Source of the DNA: Flavobacteriaceae bacterium
GTDB lineage: Bacteria > Bacteroidota > Bacteroidia > Flavobacteriales > Flavobacteriaceae
Length of the DNA: 50,804 nt
Direction of reading: 5' to 3'
NCBI GenBank assembly: GCA_947459635.1
Contig: CANHEA010000008.1
Coordinates: 1-50,804, forward strand
This document shows positions 44,898-50,804 of the stretch, piece by piece. The notes beneath the pieces were generated by a model. The model saw only the letters and a list, made by a program, of their open reading frames with translations. It searched no databases and was not told where the DNA came from. How positions within the stretch are numbered: position 1 is the first letter of the stretch; each line of letters starts with the position of its first letter. Position numbers and translations under genes: made by a program.

Positions 44898-45488
44898 CTA
44901 CTGCTGTTTTGCTGCCAATTCTGCTCTACTTTTGTAGGCTTTTAGATATTCACCTTTTGGCGTTCCGTCATCAAATGAACTAAATTTAATTAAGGTTCTT
45001 ACGCCTTTTCTAGCCTGCTCGTTAGTCCATTTTTCGTACTCAATACGGTATAATGCGGAGTACATTTCAGCGCGACCAACACCGTGGTAACAGTGAATCA
45101 AAACCGGATAATTATCGGGATTATCCATGATTTTAAAGAAACGATCTAAATTCTCAGGTTTTGGTACTTGATCAGAACCATTGTTGAAATAATTAACACC
45201 ATTGATCTTTGCGATTGCTTCTTTCTCGGCTGTAAGTTCCTGCGGGATTTCTGGATTATTCACCAAATCGGCAGTTCCGGGAAAACGCAAATCGACCACA
45301 GATTTGATATGGTATTTCTTAACGTAACTTTCCAATTCATCGGGTGGAATAACCCCCGATTTATATACTTTTCCTTCTGTAATGGTTTCGAAATTATGAT
45401 TGATGTTCATGTCGTAGACATATTTACCAACAAAAACCAAGACAACAAGCAACACAACCAGGGCAATTCTTTTTTTGGTACTTTTCAT
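44898..45488 (-). CDS. Membrane-anchored tyrosine/dual-specificity phosphatase-like protein
   Basis: A 196-residue protein. A single N-terminal helix (residues 8-25) preceded by a lysine/arginine-rich end places the catalytic domain outside the cytoplasm. The domain has the Cys-based phosphatase loop HCYHGVGR (Cys133, Arg139) and a VVDLRFPG segment typical of dual-specificity folds. The start is 1 nt from the stop of the upstream LTA-synthase-like gene, so they are coupled. A periplasmic phosphatase next to a phospholipid head-group transferase suggests a lipid or glycan phosphate substrate rather than a protein, but this is inference. Confidence 0.8.
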   Translation of the reverse strand: MKSTKKRIALVVLLVVLVFVGKYVYDMNINHNFETITEGKVYKSGVIPPDELESYVKKYHIKSVVDLRFPGTADLVNNPEIPQELTAEKEAIAKINGVNYFNNGSDQVPKPENLDRFFKIMDNPDNYPVLIHCYHGVGRAEMYSALYRIEYEKWTNEQARKGVRTLIKFSSFDDGTPKGEYLKAYKSRAELAAKQQ

Positions 45489-45489
45489 A

Positions 45490-47421
45490 TTAATGAGAGG
45501 TTAATTTTTGATCTACTACGCGTTCCATATAATCTTGAATAAAGGCCTTGCAATTTAATTCAATGTCGTTCATTTCTGCATTTCTATTGGCAATTAAGTT
45601 ATGAAGTAGCGCTTTATCATTTTTAGCATAGAAACCAATCGACTTCTTTCCGTCGAAGATACAGATATAATTGCCGCGGGAGAATTGGTACAAACTACCT
45701 GTGGAATTCATCACAAAAGGTGTTGATGATTTTTTATCCAACAAACTTCTTCCCCAACTTCTGAAATGCTTTTGATAACCAATCATATCGAGAACCGTCG
45801 GATAAATATCTATTTGCTGCGCCAAATCTTCATCAACACCGACATATTTACTATTCGGCTGATAAATCATAATTGGAATGGCAAAATGTTCTGTTCCGCG
45901 AGTATATTCCTTATAAAAAATCGCATTGGCATGATCAGCAACAAATACAAAAATCGTGTTTGCAAACCACGGTGACTTCTTGGCTTCAGCAAAGAATCGC
46001 TGCAATGAATAATCGGTATATTCAACACACTTATGAATCGGAATGTCTCCTTCTGGAAATTTCTTTTGATATTTCTTCGGAATATTAAAGGGCTCGTGAG
46101 ATGACACGGTAAAAATAGTAGAGAAAAAAGGAGATTTTTCTTTATCTAAAGTCTTTTTCATATACTGCAGAAAAGGCTCATCCCAAATACCCCAAAAGCC
46201 ATCAAATTCGGAATCATCATTATATTCTGTTCTTCCGTAGTATTTATCGATTCCTAAAATATTGGCAAAGCCCAAAAATCCCATCGATCCGTTGGCGGCG
46301 CCGTGAAAAAATGAAGTACCATAGCCTTCGCTTTCTAAAGTCGATACCAAAGATTCTATTTTTTGCTTTGGAAAAGGTGACGACGTAAATGCATCTTTAA
46401 ATGAAGGAATTCCAGCCAAAACCGACGACATTCCGTGAATAGATTGTCTCCCATTAGAATATGCATTCGTATAAATCATTGCATGTTGCGACAGCGAATC
46501 AAGAAATGGTGTGTGTGTTTTAAAATCCTTGATGTTTGATTTCTTATTAAAAGAACCGTAATATTCTCGTCCGTTACTTTCTAAGATAAACAACACGACA
46601 TTGGGCTTGGTCGGCGGATTGTTTTTGTAGGTTTTGATAGGTTGAATTTTCTCTAAAATTACAGCCTCTGTTACACCTTCGTAATCTGTTTTTACAAAAC
46701 TATTGCTTCTCAAAGTGCGAATAATTGCGAACGGTGTATTCAAAACAATATCGGCATGCGCAATGTTTTTAACATGTCGATTGGCATCTAATAGATTGAT
46801 TGGCCTAGTCGACTTTTTAAAATCACCACCACGAATACCGCCAATAACTAGCGTCGTAATAAGTAAAAAACCGAAAACTGAAAAACTGTAATAGGGCACA
46901 TTTTTCGTAGGCTTAAAGGGCGCAATCTTGACTTTACCATAGAGATAAATCCACAGCCAAGCGCATAGAAAATAAAGGGCAAATACATACCAAAAATCGA
47001 CGATAAAACTAAGAAAGAGTTTGCTCAAATTGACTTCATGTTCTATGACATTCAAAACAGCCGTGGTGGTACGCGCATAAGTAAATTTATAGTAAATCAA
47101 ATCTACAAAGTTCGTCGCATAAGCAATTAAATTCGTCGCAAAGTATAGAATCCAAATAAATCTTTGGTAGCCTGCAGTCGTATTGCGCTTGAAAGGCAAA
47201 ATGGAAAAAACAATAAACAGCAGGTTTACGTATAGAATTGCCGTTGTATCGAAAGCCAAACCGTAGTATGATAGCTCGAAGAATTCTGCAATAGAATCTA
47301 ATTTGAGCAACTTGGCATTAAAAAGATAAAAAAGTACACGGGCAATAAAATAAAAGAGATACGCCAAAAGGATTCTGTATCCCAATACTTTATACTCGCC
47401 TAATCTGAAGTGCTTGACCAT
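45490..47421 (-). CDS. LTA-synthase-like membrane sulfatase/phosphotransferase
   Basis: A 643-residue protein with about five N-terminal membrane helices (to about residue 200) and a large periplasmic alkaline-phosphatase-fold domain. Metal and nucleophile positions can be traced: Glu in LFILESNGREYYGS, the probable nucleophile Ser in SNGRQSIHGMSSVLAGIPS (Thr in true LtaS), the FVFVADHANA Asp-His pair, and a His in GTEHFAIP. Gram-negative members transfer phosphoethanolamine or phosphoglycerol to glycans or lipids. Lipoteichoic acid is not expected here. It begins the two-gene unit with the phosphatase. Confidence 0.88.
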   Translation of the reverse strand: MVKHFRLGEYKVLGYRILLAYLFYFIARVLFYLFNAKLLKLDSIAEFFELSYYGLAFDTTAILYVNLLFIVFSILPFKRNTTAGYQRFIWILYFATNLIAYATNFVDLIYYKFTYARTTTAVLNVIEHEVNLSKLFLSFIVDFWYVFALYFLCAWLWIYLYGKVKIAPFKPTKNVPYYSFSVFGFLLITTLVIGGIRGGDFKKSTRPINLLDANRHVKNIAHADIVLNTPFAIIRTLRSNSFVKTDYEGVTEAVILEKIQPIKTYKNNPPTKPNVVLFILESNGREYYGSFNKKSNIKDFKTHTPFLDSLSQHAMIYTNAYSNGRQSIHGMSSVLAGIPSFKDAFTSSPFPKQKIESLVSTLESEGYGTSFFHGAANGSMGFLGFANILGIDKYYGRTEYNDDSEFDGFWGIWDEPFLQYMKKTLDKEKSPFFSTIFTVSSHEPFNIPKKYQKKFPEGDIPIHKCVEYTDYSLQRFFAEAKKSPWFANTIFVFVADHANAIFYKEYTRGTEHFAIPIMIYQPNSKYVGVDEDLAQQIDIYPTVLDMIGYQKHFRSWGRSLLDKKSSTPFVMNSTGSLYQFSRGNYICIFDGKKSIGFYAKNDKALLHNLIANRNAEMNDIELNCKAFIQDYMERVVDQKLTSH

Positions 47422-47438
47422 TGATGATTGATATGGCG

Positions 47439-47446
47439 CAAAATTA
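47439..47446 (-). promoter_or_regulatory. -7 box for the LTA-synthase-like gene
   Basis: TAATTTTG on the minus strand, 17 nt before the start at 47421. No TTG at the ideal distance was seen. Confidence 0.5.
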
Positions 47447-47588
47447 TCAAATTAAATGGAAGAAAAATTTATTCTTTTTAAATTAAACTTAAATTTATGA
47501 TACACAATGCAACACTTCCGTCAGTTCAAATAAATTATATTTAGATATGAAATTATTTGATTATTTTGCAGTTCCAAAATGAGTAGCA

Positions 47589-49367
47589 ATGAACTCGATT
47601 ACACGTTTATTTGATTTTCCCTATTATCAACTTCAAAAGAATAATATTCCGGCGGCATTGGTCACCAAATACGATGGTAAATGGGTAAAAACTTCAACAC
47701 AAGAGTACGTCGATCAATCGAATTGTATTTCGAGAGCGCTATTGCGTTTGGGCGTCCGAAAAAATGACAAAATCGCGGTTATTTCTTCTAGTAATAGAAC
47801 GGAATGGAATATCATGGACATTGGTGTTCTTCAAGTTGGAGCACAAAACGTCCCGATTTATCCGACAATTTCAGAAGACGACTACGAATATATCTTAAAT
47901 CACTGCGAAGCTAATTATTGCTTTGTTGCAGATGATGAAGTCTTGCGAAAAGTAAATCTCATCAGGAAAAATCTAAAAAATCTGATTGAGGTGTATTCTT
48001 TTAATGACATTGAAGGATGCAAAAATTGGAAGGAACTCTTACAACTAGGAAAGGATTTTTCAAATCAAGATGAAGTGGAAGATTGTAAGAATCAAGTCAA
48101 ACCAGAAGATCTAGCCACGATTATTTATACTTCTGGCACTACTGGTCGTCCCAAAGGCGTTATGCTTTCTCATCATAACATTGTTTCTAATGTAATTGAT
48201 AGTTCTCCGCGAATTCCCTTTGACGAAGGCACTAGCGTAGCCTTGAGCTTTCTTCCAATCTGTCATATTTTTGAACGGGTGATTTTGTATATCTATCAAT
48301 ATTATTCCGTTTCCATCTATTTTGCGGAATCAATTGACAAATTATCTGATAATATTAAAGAAGTGAAACCAACGGTCTTTTCTGTTGTACCTCGACTTCT
48401 GGAAAAAGTGTATGACAAGATTTATGCAAAAGGAACAGAATTAAGCGGAATCAAAAAGACACTTTTCTTTTGGGCGGTTAATTTAGGATTGCGATACGAG
48501 CCATACGGTGCCAATGGTTTTTGGTATGAACTTCAATTAACCATTGCTCGAAAACTAATTTTTAGCAAATGGAAAGAAGGTTTGGGTGGTAACCTTAATG
48601 TGATGGTGTCCGGAAGTGCTGCTTTACAAACGCGTCTCACACGTGTTTTTGCCGCTGCGGAAATGCCAGTCATGGAAGGATATGGGTTGACAGAAACCTC
48701 ACCAGTGATTTCCGTAAATTGTCATAAAGAGGGTGGATTTAGAATCGGTACTGTTGGTCGGGTAATTCAAAATGTAGAAGTGAGAATTGCCGAAGACGGA
48801 GAAATTCTTTGCAAAGGACCAAACGTCATGATGGGCTATTATAAAGATGAAGCACTCACCAATGAAGTCATGAACGACGGTTACTTTATGACTGGAGACA
48901 TTGGGGAAATCGACAAGGATGGCTTCTTGAAAATTACTGATCGAAAGAAAGAAATGTTCAAAACGTCTGGTGGAAAATATATTGCGCCTCAAATCATCGA
49001 AAATGTGATGAAACAATCGCGATTCATTGAACAAATCATGGTGATTGGCGATGGCGAAAAAATGCCAGCTGCCTTTATACAACCGAATTTTGATTTCATT
49101 CGGGAATGGGAAAAAATCCACGGACTTGAAGTCGGTAAATCCAATGAAGAGATCATAAGCAACGAAAAAGTAATCGAACGGATCCATGAGGAAGTGGAGC
49201 GACTAAATGAGAAATTTGGGAACTGGGAAAAAATCAAACGCTTTGAACTCACTCCAGATGTTTGGACTATTGACAGTGGTCATTTGACTCCAACTATGAA
49301 ACTAAAACGCAAAATAGTTCGGGAAAAATACAAAGACTTATACTCGAAAATATACCCTAATTCTTAA
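47589..49367 (+). CDS. Long-chain fatty acid-CoA ligase
   Basis: A 592-residue AMP-forming acyl-CoA synthetase that activates fatty acids for beta-oxidation or lipid synthesis. The AMP-binding motif IIYTSGTTGRPKGVMLSHHN lies near residues 178-197. The adenine-site MEGYGLTETSPVI is near 358 and MTGDIGEIDKDGFLKITDRKKEMFKTSGGKYIAPQIIE near 435-475 carries the hinge and fatty-acid motif. The ATG at 47589 is used; the one at 47579 is out of frame. It starts a locus with MarR and 3-hydroxyacyl-CoA dehydrogenase, so a degradative role is likely. Confidence 0.94.
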   Translation: MNSITRLFDFPYYQLQKNNIPAALVTKYDGKWVKTSTQEYVDQSNCISRALLRLGVRKNDKIAVISSSNRTEWNIMDIGVLQVGAQNVPIYPTISEDDYEYILNHCEANYCFVADDEVLRKVNLIRKNLKNLIEVYSFNDIEGCKNWKELLQLGKDFSNQDEVEDCKNQVKPEDLATIIYTSGTTGRPKGVMLSHHNIVSNVIDSSPRIPFDEGTSVALSFLPICHIFERVILYIYQYYSVSIYFAESIDKLSDNIKEVKPTVFSVVPRLLEKVYDKIYAKGTELSGIKKTLFFWAVNLGLRYEPYGANGFWYELQLTIARKLIFSKWKEGLGGNLNVMVSGSAALQTRLTRVFAAAEMPVMEGYGLTETSPVISVNCHKEGGFRIGTVGRVIQNVEVRIAEDGEILCKGPNVMMGYYKDEALTNEVMNDGYFMTGDIGEIDKDGFLKITDRKKEMFKTSGGKYIAPQIIENVMKQSRFIEQIMVIGDGEKMPAAFIQPNFDFIREWEKIHGLEVGKSNEEIISNEKVIERIHEEVERLNEKFGNWEKIKRFELTPDVWTIDSGHLTPTMKLKRKIVREKYKDLYSKIYPNS

Positions 49368-49522
49368 GAAGACAAGGTCGACTTTAACCACATTTTATCT
49401 GACTTACATTTTTTACTTATTAACAAATTCGTAATCAAAACGTTGATAATTAAATTATTGTCAAAATAAGAACGCATTCAATTTTAATACTTTTATAATA
49501 CTAACTAATAAATTATAAAATT

Positions 49523-49906
49523 ATGAATGTAAAAAACTTTTTAATTTCAGGAATTGTGGGAGGAATAGTTGATTTTCTCCTAGGTTGGGTTTTCTACGGA
49601 ATGTTATTTAAAGATTTATATCCTCAAAATGAGAATGTAAATTTAGTGTTCATCTTTCTTGGTTGTATGACATTTGGTTTATTTCTCGCTTATATCTTCA
49701 ATAAGTGGGCACATATCACAAATCCAGTAACTGGAATGAAAGCAGGTGCAACAATTGGAGTTTTTAGCAGCCTATCTATGAATCTTTTTATGTATTCTGG
49801 AATGGAAGTTAATTATCAAAATATGTTTATTGATATTGCCATTTCTACGTTTATAGGTACCATCATGGGCGCAGCAATTGCACTTACATGTAGCAAAATG
49901 AAATAG
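49523..49906 (+). CDS. Small four-helix membrane protein, possibly DUF1761-like
   Basis: A 127-residue hydrophobic protein with four predicted membrane helices, at about residues 5-28, 43-60, 74-93 and 103-123. The first helix FLISGIVGGIVDFLLGWVFYGMLF and the glycine-rich last helix resemble DUF1761 proteins, but I am not certain. Function is unknown. It lies between the acyl-CoA synthetase and the MarR gene, 155 nt after the first, and ends at its own terminator, so it is a separate unit. Confidence 0.7.
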   Translation: MNVKNFLISGIVGGIVDFLLGWVFYGMLFKDLYPQNENVNLVFIFLGCMTFGLFLAYIFNKWAHITNPVTGMKAGATIGVFSSLSMNLFMYSGMEVNYQNMFIDIAISTFIGTIMGAAIALTCSKMK

Positions 49907-49928
49907 TTTTGTTTTTTACCAAATCTGA

Positions 49929-49954
49929 AACTCCTCCATTCGAGGAGTTTTTTT
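49929..49954 (+). terminator. Rho-independent terminator
   Basis: The perfect stem AACTCCTC (49929-49936)/GAGGAGTT (49942-49949) has a 5-nt loop and a run of Ts. It ends the transcript of the small membrane protein. Confidence 0.92.
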
Positions 49955-49987
49955 GTTGCTTTAATTAACATAAAAAAAACATTTATT

Positions 49988-50005
49988 TATTATGCGTGCA
50001 TAGTA
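49988..50005. promoter_or_regulatory. Candidate MarR operator
   Basis: TATGC (49991-49995) and GCATA (49998-50002) form a perfect inverted repeat with a 2-nt centre; it extends to 7 of 8 matched pairs over 49988-50005. It lies 9 nt upstream of the -7 box of the marR gene, where bound repressor would cover the -33 region. Autoregulation is inferred. Confidence 0.5.
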
Positions 50006-50013
50006 TTTTTTAC

Positions 50014-50021
50014 TACATTTG
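50014..50021 (+). promoter_or_regulatory. -7 box for the MarR gene
   Basis: TACATTTG ends 18 nt before the ATG at 50040. It overlaps the alternative TTG start at 50019, which is therefore rejected. A 10-bp direct repeat (TACTACATTT at 50011-50020 and 50030-50039) and an inverted pair TAGTATT/AATACTA (50001-50007, 50028-50034) surround it. Confidence 0.6.
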
Positions 50022-50039
50022 AATTCCAATACTACATTT

Positions 50040-50513
50040 ATGAAAGAAAAGACTATTGATTATGTTCTTCGAGCAACCTGGCAAGCAGTAGCAAGAATGT
50101 ATAATGAAGAAGCGACAAAATATGACGCAACTATGTCCACTGGTTTTGCACTTTTGAGTTTAGACAGAGAAGACGGAACACCATCAACGGCATTAGCACC
50201 AACAATGGGAATGGAAGCAACTAGTCTTACTCGAACGTTGAAGTCGATGGAAGATCGCGGTCTTATAATCAGAAAGAAAAACCCCAATGACGGGCGTGGT
50301 GTCTTAATATACTTAACCGAATTCGGCAAAGAAAAAAGAGAATTATCACGAAATACAGTTTTGAAATTTAATGATACAATTCGCAAAAATATACCCGCAG
50401 AAAAACTGCAACACTTCATGGAAGTCGCAGAATCCATCAATGAATTAATACAGGATAAAAGCATTTTTAATCACCCGAGCACCATTGACATGGCGCAGCA
50501 AACTGAAAAATAA
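50040..50513 (+). CDS. MarR family transcriptional regulator
   Basis: A 157-residue winged-helix repressor. Helices 1-2 include YVLRATWQAVARMYNEEATKY. The recognition region is PTMGMEATSLTRTLKSMEDRGLIIRKKNPNDGRGVLIYLTEFGKE, with the wing Asp-Gly-Arg (NDGRG) that defines the family. It is the first gene before the 3-hydroxyacyl-CoA dehydrogenase, 3 nt apart, so it probably controls this fatty-acid oxidation operon, perhaps sensing an acyl-CoA. The inverted repeat at 49988-50005 is a candidate binding site. Confidence 0.93.
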   Translation: MKEKTIDYVLRATWQAVARMYNEEATKYDATMSTGFALLSLDREDGTPSTALAPTMGMEATSLTRTLKSMEDRGLIIRKKNPNDGRGVLIYLTEFGKEKRELSRNTVLKFNDTIRKNIPAEKLQHFMEVAESINELIQDKSIFNHPSTIDMAQQTEK

Positions 50514-50516
50514 AAA

Positions 50517-50804
50517 ATGAAAAGAACTATTAAAAAAGTTGCAGTAATTGGCTCCGGAATCATGGGTTCAGGAATCGCCTGCCATTTTGCTAATATTGGT
50601 ATCGAGGTTCTACTCCTGGATATTGTACCTAGAGAACTTACCGATGCTGAAACTAAAAAAGGATTGACATTAGAGGACAAAATGGTTCGCAATCGAATTG
50701 TAAACGAACATCTTGCCATTGCCTTAAAATCCAAACCCTCACCTATTTATCATCAAAAATTTGCAAGTCGAATTAAGACAGGCAACACCACAGATGATCT
50801 TGCT
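50517..50804 (+). CDS. 3-hydroxyacyl-CoA dehydrogenase (partial, runs off window)
   Basis: The first 96 residues of a beta-oxidation enzyme. The ATG at 50517 follows the MarR stop by 3 nt. It begins MKRTIKKVAVIGSGIMGSGIACHFAN, the NAD-binding GxGxxG motif of the 3-hydroxyacyl-CoA dehydrogenase family (residues 12-17), followed by an acidic LLLDIVP end of strand 2. The gene continues past the window, so length and any enoyl-CoA hydratase fusion cannot be judged. Its neighbours (acyl-CoA synthetase, MarR) support fatty-acid degradation. Confidence 0.9.
   Translation, partial: MKRTIKKVAVIGSGIMGSGIACHFANIGIEVLLLDIVPRELTDAETKKGLTLEDKMVRNRIVNEHLAIALKSKPSPIYHQKFASRIKTGNTTDDLA

Noticed and set aside
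50060..50464. 134-codon open frame on - opposite marR
   Set aside because: Shadow of a clear MarR gene.

Overview
The window looks like ordinary chromosomal DNA from a Flavobacteriaceae member, most likely Flavobacterium or a close relative. The evidence is low GC, a single-chain SecDF, a large one-piece PurL, BshB1 (bacillithiol), menaquinone genes, a C-terminal type IX secretion sorting domain, two DUF3667 proteins, almost no Shine-Dalgarno sequences, and many Bacteroidota-type -7 promoter boxes (TAnnTTTG). I saw no prophage, insertion sequence, CRISPR array, toxin-antitoxin pair or recognisable defence system.

Layout. 1-3.7 kb: folE, cysS, yidD, lgt on +. 4-13 kb: secDF, mdh, gyrB, a dipeptide epimerase and asnB on -, several with their own terminators. 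13.3-18.4 kb: a surface-glycan block with a DPM1-like glycosyltransferase plus a polytopic PMT/ArnT-like protein (+), a GreA/GreB-like factor (-), and an MBOAT acyltransferase with an SGNH-like partner (-). 18.6-23.5 kb: a 1012-residue TPR protein and an outer-membrane beta-barrel protein (-). 23.6-28.4 kb: an FtsE-like ATPase overlapping a glycosyltransferase, then three more glycosyltransferases. 28.4-33.2 kb: small accessory genes (secreted protein, DUF892, DUF1801, dienelactone hydrolase, DUF3667, M28 lipoprotein), then tRNA-His (-). 33.4-35.7 kb: bshB1, menF and a MenI-like thioesterase (-). 35.8-44.9 kb: a beta-helix lipoprotein, purL, a small secreted protein, a second DUF3667 protein and a T9SS-exported M14 carboxypeptidase (+). 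44.9-47.4 kb: an LTA-synthase-like membrane transferase coupled to a membrane-anchored tyrosine-phosphatase-like protein (-). 47.6 kb to the end: the start of a fatty-acid oxidation locus with acyl-CoA synthetase, small membrane protein, MarR regulator and 3-hydroxyacyl-CoA dehydrogenase cut by the window edge.

The most unusual material is between or inside genes. Two copies of a structured dispersed element lie at 715-823 (+) and 3697-3776 (-); they share flanks but differ in the apical hairpin. Several short repeats are built from a repeated word on one arm and its complement on the other (2321-2391, 8161-8220, 20373-20437). The first of these shares an exact 19-bp stretch with the purL coding sequence, where it encodes an extra-looking linker. 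There are also perfect palindromes in promoter regions, two -7 boxes facing each other in a 42-bp divergent gap, and four convergent gene pairs whose stop codons touch or overlap.

Start codons were moved to an internal ATG where the longest frame began with TTG or where a -7 box lies on or downstream of the longer start. All functions come from reading motifs by eye; no database search was run.
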